Shown: positions 34,447 through 43,019 of the stretch, one piece after another
How positions within the stretch are numbered: position 1 is the first letter of the stretch
Layout of the letters: the number at the start of each line of letters is the position of its first letter
From: Phycisphaeraceae bacterium
Lineage (GTDB): Bacteria > Planctomycetota > Phycisphaerae > Phycisphaerales > UBA1924
Length of the DNA stretch: 64,000 nt
NCBI GenBank assembly: GCA_020639235.1
Contig: JACKHC010000001.1
Location: 2,356,001 to 2,420,000 of the forward strand
Direction of reading: 5' to 3'
Made by a program: the position numbers and the translations under genes
Notes under the pieces: model-generated
The model's database searches: none
The model's input: only the letters and a program-made list of their open reading frames with translations
What the model was told of the DNA's origin: nothing

Positions 34447-37425
34447 TCAGTTGCGTCCGCGTCCGTTGTTGCTCGAAGCACCAGACGGGCCGCGTCGCGG
34501 CAAGGCACTTCCATTCCTGATGTCATCCAGCGCACTCGTGGCCTTCGCCAGACCCGCATTGTTCGCCTTCGTGAGCCATGCCTTCGCGGTATCGATATTT
34601 CCGAGGCGCAGATCGAGCATGCCCAGTTCATACATCGCACGCGGATCGGCGTATGACTCCGCAGCGGGCGTCAGCAACCGCCTAGCGGCATCAACTGATG
34701 GGCGGAAGCTCGCGGCCTCGTACAGGTGTCTGGCCTCGTCGCAATAAAAGCGATCAACTTCACGCTCGGGCGTATCGCCCCACGGCTGGCCTGTGACCTT
34801 CAGAGCATGCGCCTTTCCAGCCCAGTAGTTCGCGCCGAGAACCAACTCCTCCGTGAGCTCATCGATCAGCAGCGCCGTTTCGACACCAACCCTCCGGGGC
34901 TGATGCTCAAGATCAGGGAGTCGCGAAGCGACTTCCTTCGCCGTTTCTGGTGCGTTCTGGAGACCAGTCTGTTGATACAGACGACGCCAGTCGTTGAAAC
35001 TCTCCTTGATCGCGGCGATCGTCGTCTGATAGTCCTGCTCTGACATAGCGTTCATGATCGCCATGAACTCCGCGACCTCAGGTGCGCTCGCGTTCGTCAG
35101 TCCATCGCTTTCTGCGAACATCTCGGAAACACGCCCGACCGCCTGATGCATCTGCCACAAGGCCTCGGCCAGCCGCTCATTCTTGGTGTCATCCGCGGTG
35201 AGCGAGGAACCGTAGCCGACGAGGCGGAGCAGTTCTTTCGCGCCGTCGTTATTCGCAATGATCGCGTAGTCCAGCGGCGTGAGGCCGACCGCGTCCTTGA
35301 CATTCCAGAGCACCGAAGCAGATTGTGCGAGATTCTCGGGTCTGGGGGATGTCGCGGTGGACTGCACAACCGGGCTCACCGACGGGCTCACCGAGAAGGG
35401 ACGCTTCGTCCACCAACTGTCATACCGGCTTTCGGGTTCGGAACTGGCGTTCCGGCCGGACTTGAACAAACTATTCATCCCCTCACCATTCATGACATTT
35501 GCGAAGGCCCGCATCGCGGGATCTTCTAGCACAGATGGATCATCGAGGAAACTAAAGCGCCTACGCATCTCAGCGCGATATTCTTGCCAGTCGCGTTCCA
35601 TATCATCAATTCCATCACCCGGGTTCTCATAACGCCCGGTGGCCGGCGAATAGCGTTCGCTGACGAGCCGGCTTCCCTCGGTAAAGACGCGGTTGTTGGC
35701 GAAGTCGCGGGCGGCCTGCAGGTCTCGATCCCGAACATCGTCGATTTCGGGGAAAATGCTACTCGTTTGCGATCCTTGACGCGTGCCACTCGCCGAGAAC
35801 GACCGTCCGCTGGCAAGCCAGCTACCCTTCGTCAAGAACGAGCTATTGGCAATGTCCCGGGCGGCCTGCACATCCGGGTCGTTGATGCCGTTGAGTTCAG
35901 GGAACAAGCTGCTTGTCATCGATCCGTGACGCACACCGACGCCGGGGCTCGTGCCGGTAATGACGGACGAGATCCGCGTGTCGGCGCATCGCCACCACGC
36001 GGCCCGTCCGTCGAACGCGCCGCGGACATCATGCGACGCGTATTCCGCCCAATACCGACGCCCCTTCACCGCGGCGATGCCCCCGGCGTCCGGTGCCTGG
36101 AGGTCCTCAGCGAACTGCCGCTCCGCCGCTTCCGCGTCCTGAATGAATCGATCGGGCAGCATCAGCCGCACCGTATCCGCAGAGGCGAACATTGCCGCGA
36201 CATGCAAAGGTGTGACGCCCAGCGCATCGCCCTGCACCGGCGAGAACAACTGTGCAGACGCCGCACGGACCAACTCCGCATTGTCTGCCATCGCGGCGTG
36301 GTGCAGCAGCGTCCACACGCTGCCCTCACCGATGCTTCTGGCATGCTTCTGGAAGGTCTCCGGAGAGCCGTAGTTCACATAGGGCTTGATATCGTTGAAA
36401 TCGGCGTCGATGCGCCAGGCCGTGAGTTCCGACGAAGCGTAGTGCGAGCGTTCATCAGCGGCCCGGTTGATGATCGCCGTCACCCGCTCGAGGTGCGACA
36501 CCATCGCGTTGATTTCCGCCATCCGTTTGTCACTGGTCGGAAGAGACTCATCGAGAATGTCCGCGGAAGTCGCCACGCGTTGATCGGTCGCGGGTGCGGC
36601 CTCCGCGTGCTTCGGATCAGCCCAGTGACCTGTCACCAGCAAGTGCGTTCCGAGTTGCAGAGTCTGTTCCAGTAGACCGTTGCTGTGCCAGTTATCCCCA
36701 TCGAAACGCGGGTCGCCGAAGTCCAGGTCCTGCAGGTCGGCAAACAAACTCGGAGCAACCACTCGTTTCCCTGCCCAAGGCACGATGTGATCGATAATCA
36801 TCTCGCGCTCGAAGGTGTCGCCGACCGACAGCGCTTTGAACGACGCCTCATCGATATCGGTTCCACGCCGCATCCAACCGGCGATCCGGCTAGGCAGCGG
36901 AGCCGACCCGAGCATTGCGTTCAATCCCGGATTGTTGAGCGTCACGCAGATCGCGTACTCCAGATCGGACTCGTCCCACGGGCGTCCCGCGAGGAATCTT
37001 GTCAATCCGTAAGGGTCATTCATGGGAAAGCCCAGCGACTTTACATACGCGCCCTGGCGATCGATTCGTTCGACGGAGACGCGCACCTTGATGGTCTTGC
37101 CGAGATACTCGCTCCGGGCTTCCTCATACTGCCTGACGAACTCCTTGATCGCTTCGTCACGCCTCACCGGGTTCCCCGATGCGAACTGGCTAGCACATGC
37201 CGCGATCATCGTGTCGAGCCGCTCGGCTACATCGGATGGGCTGATCTTCCCGTTGCCCTGCTGGGCACCTTGATGATCCGAAACCTTCGCCACTGGCTTG
37301 GTGGAGTCCTGTTCCGCGGTCGCGTCCCCGCAACCGACGAGGGTCGGTAGCAACGAGAGCGAGAGAATCACGCCAGACAAGGATCGGATTCGTTCTGACC
37401 GGGCCGCGGATGAGTGCTTGGACAC
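34447..37425 (-). CDS. Ankyrin-repeat lipoprotein, 992 residues
   Basis: GTG start with AGGAGG six bases upstream. Signal peptide with lipobox (LPTLVGC). Ankyrin-type repeats are split: one group near 360-425 (TLLHHAAMADNAELVRAA, GVTPLHVAAMFASADTVRLM) and one near 705-740 (VGLTPLDYAIIANNDGAKEL). Between them, near 500-600, an approximately 50-residue segment is repeated (SSLFPELNGIND..QAARDIANSSF and SSIFPEIDDVRD..QAARDFANNRV). The C-terminus has a Sel1/TPR-like unit (MYELGMLDLRLGNIDTAKAWL). A periplasmic-side anchored scaffold is expected. Downstream of the sigma/kinase-WD40 pair, 108 bases after the kinase stop, so it may belong to the same regulatory unit. Confidence 0.85.
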   Translation of the reverse strand: MSKHSSAARSERIRSLSGVILSLSLLPTLVGCGDATAEQDSTKPVAKVSDHQGAQQGNGKISPSDVAERLDTMIAACASQFASGNPVRRDEAIKEFVRQYEEARSEYLGKTIKVRVSVERIDRQGAYVKSLGFPMNDPYGLTRFLAGRPWDESDLEYAICVTLNNPGLNAMLGSAPLPSRIAGWMRRGTDIDEASFKALSVGDTFEREMIIDHIVPWAGKRVVAPSLFADLQDLDFGDPRFDGDNWHSNGLLEQTLQLGTHLLVTGHWADPKHAEAAPATDQRVATSADILDESLPTSDKRMAEINAMVSHLERVTAIINRAADERSHYASSELTAWRIDADFNDIKPYVNYGSPETFQKHARSIGEGSVWTLLHHAAMADNAELVRAASAQLFSPVQGDALGVTPLHVAAMFASADTVRLMLPDRFIQDAEAAERQFAEDLQAPDAGGIAAVKGRRYWAEYASHDVRGAFDGRAAWWRCADTRISSVITGTSPGVGVRHGSMTSSLFPELNGINDPDVQAARDIANSSFLTKGSWLASGRSFSASGTRQGSQTSSIFPEIDDVRDRDLQAARDFANNRVFTEGSRLVSERYSPATGRYENPGDGIDDMERDWQEYRAEMRRRFSFLDDPSVLEDPAMRAFANVMNGEGMNSLFKSGRNASSEPESRYDSWWTKRPFSVSPSVSPVVQSTATSPRPENLAQSASVLWNVKDAVGLTPLDYAIIANNDGAKELLRLVGYGSSLTADDTKNERLAEALWQMHQAVGRVSEMFAESDGLTNASAPEVAEFMAIMNAMSEQDYQTTIAAIKESFNDWRRLYQQTGLQNAPETAKEVASRLPDLEHQPRRVGVETALLIDELTEELVLGANYWAGKAHALKVTGQPWGDTPEREVDRFYCDEARHLYEAASFRPSVDAARRLLTPAAESYADPRAMYELGMLDLRLGNIDTAKAWLTKANNAGLAKATSALDDIRNGSALPRRGPSGASSNNGRGRN

Positions 37426-37533
37426 GGGATACCTCCTGCCGGGGGGGGTGAGGGGGATGAGCGTGCCAAAGGCCGCAGATCGGCCCAGGCACGCGGGTTC
37501 ACCCGGATACGGACAGGACGGGTCCAGACCCCA

Positions 37534-40500
37534 TCAAGAATCCGAATCGGCATCCGTGGATTGAGGGGGTGGGTCGGCCTCGATTGTCGATTGAAGCGGA
37601 ATCCACCGGATCTCGGTGTTGGTCACCAACACGAGGGTCGCGCCATCCTCCACGATCTTCATCTCGTAGATGGGGTCGGTCCCCATCTCGAGTTCGTAGA
37701 GTTTGTTCCCAGTCTCAACATCCCACGCGAAAATTTTCGACCCCGCTGCGCTCAGAAGCCGCTCGCCAGAGGGCGAGAAGCAGAGAGATGTGACGCGCTG
37801 ATAGTGGGTCCCGATCACGCGTCGGCTCTTGCCGTCATCAAGATCCCAGAGAATGACGGCGCCATCCTGATGACCCGTCGCGCCGTACCGCTCATGCGGA
37901 TCGATCGCCATGCTCCGCGCCCAGTCGGTGTACTTTGTGAAGTGGGAGAGCAGCTCACCCGTGGCGCTGTCGAGAACGGCAAAGGCACCGGCACCACCGG
38001 TTTCACCGGCAATGAATAGTTTGGAGTTGTCCCGCGAAAATGCAGCATCACCTGGATAGTCCAATCCACTGACAACTTGACCGATAGTTACATCCCATAG
38101 TATTGATCCCGATTCTACATCAAATACTCGACAAGTCGGCGCAGCGGTTGACGGGGTGATCGGAGTTATAAAATAGGATATAGCAACGGCATACCGGCCG
38201 TCTGGACTGGTATTTAAACCAACCAGGTTGAGATCCTCGAATGCACTCTCATCTTTCCAAAGCATTTCCGACTCATACCCCCCATAACACTGTAGATCAG
38301 TAAAGCGTACTCCACCTTTATCGCCCTTTTCCTGTGCGACAGGACTCCCGACGACAACTCGACCACCTAGCCCAATCGCGAAACAACTCTTGGGTGCAAG
38401 TTGGATGCATTGAGTTGGCACGTCAACATCATTTGCCTGCTGCATCAGCGTCCCGTTGGACGTCAGATAGGTCACAACGCCATCATGAGGGTCTATGTAA
38501 ATAGAATTCTTTCTCTCGGTATCGACCTGCGCAGCAACACTCTTGTACGTGGGGGCAACGCGGATCCAGTAGAGTCCGTCCGGTGATTCAGAGTCGCCTA
38601 TGCTCGTACTTGATGTACCTGCCCAGCCACCATTCAGGCAGGCGCAGTAAATTCGTGTGCCATCTGCACTAAAGTCGAGCGATAAGGGATAACTTGGAAA
38701 TCCCCCGTACGAACGCACCAAGTCACCAGTTTCCAAACTCCATAAGCGGACTGTGTCATCGGCGCAGGCGGCTGCAATCAGTGACCCTTCAGAATTGACT
38801 ACCAGATCTGTAATGCGCACGCCTATGTTTGCAATATCTTGAGCATCTGCAGAACTGCCATCGGACTCGACTTCGAGTGGTGTCGGATAATACCGGATCC
38901 GCCCATGTCCGGTCCCTACAGCCGCACGGGGCGGATCACCCCACACACAAATCTTTCGAATGCGACCATTTCCTAAGGACTCTGACCACGATCTCCTCCA
39001 GTTCCGAATATCGAAGACTGTCACAACACCCCACGAAGTCCCGACCATAAGGTAGGGATCATTTGGGAATGATCCTATATAAAATGCCGCCTCCGCTTCG
39101 GGCATCCATTCCTGACCGGCCATTGTTGGGTGTCCGGACAATGAATACCGTACGTAACTATTCGAGTCATAATCTTTCCCGATAATTGTATTGTCGCTGA
39201 GGAACGCCGGCCGCCATGGGCGAACAACATCGTCCCATGAAGCCTCGTAAGGAAGCAATAAATCCACCCACGACCCAGTTTCGGCGTCAATCACGACAAT
39301 CCCGCCATCCATTGACTCATGGCGAGATGCAGCGACAGCGATCATTTTCTTATCTGGAGATAGGCATGCCTCGTGCGAAAAATAGCCGATTCGCGTAGAC
39401 CATTGGGTCTCTCCGGAGTTGGGATCAAGTCGCTCCGCTAAACCATCTTGATCAAGGACAAATAGCGAATCACCTACCGTGAGAATGCGAACAAAGCGAG
39501 AATCTGGCACTAGACAACGAGGATGTGAGTCCGCCGCAGCCATCACCAACTGCCAATCCTCGCCGCGGAACTCTTCGGGCGAACTCTGCAGCAGGCTGTA
39601 CGCGTCGCCGGCCCGTCCCTCACCCAACGCCAACGCCGCCAACGATACCGACAGCCGATACTGCTCCCATCGCGATCTCCGTTCGGAGTCGACACTCTCG
39701 TCACGCGCTATGGCTGCATCCGCGAGCGCATCACTCGTCTGACGAAGCGCTGTGTTCGTCTTGCGATCGGCTTCCCTCGCCCGGTCACGCTGATCGATAA
39801 CAGCAAGGAACGAAAGCAGCACGACCGCGATACCAATAAGCATAATCAGGACCGCGAATCCCGCCGCGTATGTCTCGAACCGGTGCCGCCTGACGAACTT
39901 CCCGATCCTGTATCTCGCGGTCGGCGGGCCTGCTTCAACGGCCTCGCCGTTCAGGCAGCGGCGCAAGTCGTCAGCCAACGCACCAGCCGAGTCGTAGCGA
40001 CGATCCCGCTCTTTCTCTAGGCACCTCATCGCGATCCAGTCGAGGTCTTTAATCGCCGCGCGCCGGGCCTTAACACCCGCGTGATTCGAGTCATGATTTG
40101 CGATGCTCGGCCTTGTCGGCGTCTCCTGGCAGATCATCTCGATGATCTGCGCGATGCTGGCGTTCGCAATACGATACGTATCGAACATCGGCACACCCGA
40201 CACGAGTTCGTACAGCACCGCGCCGAGTGTGTAAACATCCGTGCGGGTATCAATATCTTTTGAACCCGAGATCTGCTCGGGGCTTGCATAAGGCGGCGTG
40301 CCCATCGGTGTTCCGAGGTAGGTGACGATCGTGCCACCAGACAGCTTCTTCTCGACCGCTTTGGCGATGCCGAAATCAATAATCTTCGGGAAGGCATGAC
40401 CCGTGCCATCCTGTGACACGAGGATGTTGTTGGGAGTCAGATCTCTATGGATCACGCCCTTCTGATGCGCGTGCTGGACCGCGTCGCACACCTCGGCAAG

Positions 40501-41058
40501 AACCCGGATGCGCGTGTCCAGTGGTACGGAGAGGTCCTTTGCCCATTTCGTGATCGGCAGGCCCTTGACATACTCCATCGCGACAAATGGCCGGCCATCA
40601 TCTGATGTGCCCGCGTCGTAGATCTGCGCGATCGCCGGATGACTCATCAATGCCAGCGATTGTCGCTCCTGCTCGAATCGCTTAAGCATGGAAATGCTGT
40701 CAAGCCCGGAGTGCAAGACCTTGATCGCGACAGTCTGCTCGAAGGGGAAGTCTCTGGCCGCGCGATACACTCGGCCGAAACTTCCTTCTCCAATCAGTGC
40801 CTCGATCCGATACGGGCCAATTCTAGTACCAACTCGATCGGTTGCGGCCAATACGCCCGCGAGCGCGGTATCTCGCACCCGCTCGACTAGGTCATCCTCC
40901 TCGTCTGGATCGTCGAAGAGAGCAATGAGCATTTGATGAACTGCAGGTTCGGCGCTACGGATTGCGTCCAATCGAGTGGCACGCTCGGCTTCAGCGAGAT
41001 CGCAGAGCTCGCCGTAAAGGGCGTACGCCCGAGCAAGATCAGGTTGCCCCGATGACAT
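37534..41058 (-). CDS. Membrane Ser/Thr kinase with WD40-like sensor and altered catalytic loop
   Basis: 1174 residues. Kinase domain at about 85-350: GEGSFG near 91, VAIKVL near 111, catalytic loop HRDLTPNN near 203, DFG near 226, SPEQIS. The usual Lys of HRDLKPxN, which contacts the gamma-phosphate, is Thr (ACT codon). A transmembrane helix lies at about 396-420, a short coiled segment follows, and then a long WD40/PQQ-like propeller to the end (VRLWSLETGDLVRSYGG, GAVILWDLDDGKS, KIFAWDVETGNKLYELEMG). It starts three bases after the ECF sigma stop. The propeller half uses visibly more A/T-ending codons than the kinase half. Activity is uncertain because of the Lys-to-Thr change. Confidence 0.92.
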   Translation of the reverse strand: MSSGQPDLARAYALYGELCDLAEAERATRLDAIRSAEPAVHQMLIALFDDPDEEDDLVERVRDTALAGVLAATDRVGTRIGPYRIEALIGEGSFGRVYRAARDFPFEQTVAIKVLHSGLDSISMLKRFEQERQSLALMSHPAIAQIYDAGTSDDGRPFVAMEYVKGLPITKWAKDLSVPLDTRIRVLAEVCDAVQHAHQKGVIHRDLTPNNILVSQDGTGHAFPKIIDFGIAKAVEKKLSGGTIVTYLGTPMGTPPYASPEQISGSKDIDTRTDVYTLGAVLYELVSGVPMFDTYRIANASIAQIIEMICQETPTRPSIANHDSNHAGVKARRAAIKDLDWIAMRCLEKERDRRYDSAGALADDLRRCLNGEAVEAGPPTARYRIGKFVRRHRFETYAAGFAVLIMLIGIAVVLLSFLAVIDQRDRAREADRKTNTALRQTSDALADAAIARDESVDSERRSRWEQYRLSVSLAALALGEGRAGDAYSLLQSSPEEFRGEDWQLVMAAADSHPRCLVPDSRFVRILTVGDSLFVLDQDGLAERLDPNSGETQWSTRIGYFSHEACLSPDKKMIAVAASRHESMDGGIVVIDAETGSWVDLLLPYEASWDDVVRPWRPAFLSDNTIIGKDYDSNSYVRYSLSGHPTMAGQEWMPEAEAAFYIGSFPNDPYLMVGTSWGVVTVFDIRNWRRSWSESLGNGRIRKICVWGDPPRAAVGTGHGRIRYYPTPLEVESDGSSADAQDIANIGVRITDLVVNSEGSLIAAACADDTVRLWSLETGDLVRSYGGFPSYPLSLDFSADGTRIYCACLNGGWAGTSSTSIGDSESPDGLYWIRVAPTYKSVAAQVDTERKNSIYIDPHDGVVTYLTSNGTLMQQANDVDVPTQCIQLAPKSCFAIGLGGRVVVGSPVAQEKGDKGGVRFTDLQCYGGYESEMLWKDESAFEDLNLVGLNTSPDGRYAVAISYFITPITPSTAAPTCRVFDVESGSILWDVTIGQVVSGLDYPGDAAFSRDNSKLFIAGETGGAGAFAVLDSATGELLSHFTKYTDWARSMAIDPHERYGATGHQDGAVILWDLDDGKSRRVIGTHYQRVTSLCFSPSGERLLSAAGSKIFAWDVETGNKLYELEMGTDPIYEMKIVEDGATLVLVTNTEIRWIPLQSTIEADPPPQSTDADSDS

Positions 41059-41061
41059 GCC

Positions 41062-41652
41062 CTAGTCTCCTAATGCGCTACGCAGGCATGTGCGTGCGAA
41101 CTTCCAATCGCGCTCAACAGTCGGCACCGAAACTCCAAGTACTGCCGCGATGCGAGGGAGTGGGTGCTCGCCGAAGAGCCGGAGCGTCGCAACCTCAGCA
41201 CACCGCGGGTTCACCTCATGGAGTTTCTCGATGGCCGCGACAACCCGGTCGGCGGTCGGTTCGAGTTCCAGAGCGAGCGTCGCGGGGGCGATCGCCGGCT
41301 CGGTCCCATCAATGGCCTGCCCACGGTCCCCGGCTCCACGCTTCAGCGCCTGTCGATCTCGCTGATATCGCGAAATCAGTCGGAGCATCAAGCGCGTCGC
41401 GAGCGCGAAACAGTGTTCTTGGTTCTGAATGGCTTCTCGCTGGATGAGCAACTCCATCAGTGTGTCGTTGGCGAGCATGGTGGGTTGAATGGTCATGCCA
41501 TTGACCCGCGCGCCGAATCGCCGGTGCAGCCGTGCCTGAGCCATGCCCTTGATGTCCTCGTAGATCGAGTCAACCACGATCGCGAATGCACCGTCGCCCT
41601 CTCCCGAGAGGCGATCGAGCAATGCCGTGAGTGTCGTTGGTCCTGAGTCCAC
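41062..41652 (-). CDS. ECF RNA polymerase sigma factor (TIGR02999 type)
   Basis: 196 residues from a GTG at 41652 (GAGG just upstream); a longer reading to ATG 41766 overlaps the divergent gene's start. Region 2 is visible as IYEDIKGMAQARLHRRF, IQPTMLANDTLMELL and HCFALATRLMLRLISRYQR. Region 4 ends with PLPRIAAVLGVSVPTVERDWKFART. It is more diverged than the other three ECF factors here (ANDTLMEL in place of the usual VHEAYxRL). It precedes the kinase-WD40 gene by three bases, forming the usual sigma-kinase operon. Confidence 0.88.
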   Translation of the reverse strand: MDSGPTTLTALLDRLSGEGDGAFAIVVDSIYEDIKGMAQARLHRRFGARVNGMTIQPTMLANDTLMELLIQREAIQNQEHCFALATRLMLRLISRYQRDRQALKRGAGDRGQAIDGTEPAIAPATLALELEPTADRVVAAIEKLHEVNPRCAEVATLRLFGEHPLPRIAAVLGVSVPTVERDWKFARTCLRSALGD

Positions 41653-41765
41653 AGGCCTCAGAGTAGCAAGGTCCTTCTCAATTTTGATGGGCTCGGAACA
41701 CCGTGCGTACGTCTGTTTGTGGCCAATCACCTCCGATCGGGCCACACCATCCGGATCCCAAATCA

Positions 41766-43019
41766 ATGCCTAACACACTGGCCCTTCCAATCTCGAGTCC
41801 CCTTCGGGTCTTGCCTCGAATAAGCGTGAACACCAACTGGAAGCTCCCGCCCGCACGCCAGCCGCACCTATTGGTGCATGACATCGGGCCGGAGATCGAC
41901 AGGGTCTTCGACTCACTGGTCGAACGCATACATCAGAGCGAGAGACCCGAGGTCACCACGGGACAGCCGGTCGAGATGCGCGATATCCCCGGCCAGCGCC
42001 GATGCGCCCGCTTCGTGAGCCAATTCCAGCCGGGGCATGTGTGCGCTACCGATGTCATTCTCAGCCGCGAGGGCGATGACCTCTATGTTGTATTTGGCGC
42101 CAAGCCGAGAACCCGTCTGGCCTACCTGCACTTCGCTCTGCGAGGTCTGGCGATGCTGACGGGAGTGTGCCTGCTGCTGTGGATCTACCTCGGCGCATCC
42201 GGTGCACGCACAAGCTGGATCAAGGATTTCGCCGACAAGCACGCGCCGATCGCCTACGGCCCCGGCCAAAGCGAGTTCATGGCACGCCGCCTCGAACACG
42301 GCTCCTATGTGATCGACTGGCAGAGGTTCACCTCGCTGGTGATGGACGAACCGGAGACAGTATCCCGCCTGTATGAGTACTTGGGACGTATCAGCCAGTC
42401 CTCGCCCTGGCACCAGTTCGGCCTTTCGGATCTCAGTGCTGCGATGAGGACGGGGCGACACATGCTCCAGCCCCACCTGATGGATGTACTCGATGCCCAA
42501 TACGGAGACGGGTGGTATGCCTGGTGGATCGATGGCAGAGCACCGATTTCGCAAGACCTCGGCTTAGGCAGTATCGGCCTCGGTGCCATGGAGACCGACA
42601 GCTATCCAGTCACATTCGTCGAGTTGATCTACGCACAGGCGTTGCGCGCTGCCTTTGAGTTCGGCGAACCGGAGTTGGACGCGCGACTGTCGCGAGCCCT
42701 TGACGCGTCGACTTGGCGAAGAGAACCCGTCTCATTGCTCTGGCTGACTCGGCATGACCCTCGCACGGCCTTATTCAACATCGGCCTTCCGGTCACGATC
42801 GCAAGCGGAGTCGTCGGCTTCGGCGTGATACGCGCGCCCCGTTCATGGCTCCGCTATCCGTGCCGCCTGCTTCGATGGATCACGCCAGACGATTTCGATA
42901 CGCGGGCCGTTGCACACACCGCGTGGGTCGAGCGGGAGTTCTCGAAGGCACTCGCTGAGTACGGTATCGGGCGGTCGATGGTCACCGAACTCCAAGGAGG
43001 CGGCAATGCTCGAAGATAA
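41766..43019 (+). CDS. Membrane protein, partner of the HerA-like ATPase
   Basis: 417 residues from ATG 41766. One transmembrane helix lies at about 118-145 (LAMLTGVCLLLWIYLGAS) and a second at about 335-357 (FNIGLPVTIASGVVGFGVI). A soluble domain of about 190 residues sits between them, and soluble ends flank them (VHDIGPEIDRVFDSLVERIH at the N-terminus). No known family was recognised. Its end overlaps the ATPase gene start by 14 bases, so the two are translationally coupled and probably act together. A membrane anchor for the ATPase is the natural inference. It is transcribed away from the ECF sigma gene. Confidence 0.75.
   Translation: MPNTLALPISSPLRVLPRISVNTNWKLPPARQPHLLVHDIGPEIDRVFDSLVERIHQSERPEVTTGQPVEMRDIPGQRRCARFVSQFQPGHVCATDVILSREGDDLYVVFGAKPRTRLAYLHFALRGLAMLTGVCLLLWIYLGASGARTSWIKDFADKHAPIAYGPGQSEFMARRLEHGSYVIDWQRFTSLVMDEPETVSRLYEYLGRISQSSPWHQFGLSDLSAAMRTGRHMLQPHLMDVLDAQYGDGWYAWWIDGRAPISQDLGLGSIGLGAMETDSYPVTFVELIYAQALRAAFEFGEPELDARLSRALDASTWRREPVSLLWLTRHDPRTALFNIGLPVTIASGVVGFGVIRAPRSWLRYPCRLLRWITPDDFDTRAVAHTAWVEREFSKALAEYGIGRSMVTELQGGGNARR

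Noticed and set aside
35584..36675. 363-codon plus-strand frame opposite the ankyrin lipoprotein
   Set aside because: Arg/His-rich composition, no recognisable domain and no ribosome site; the opposite strand has signal peptide, lipobox and ankyrin repeats.
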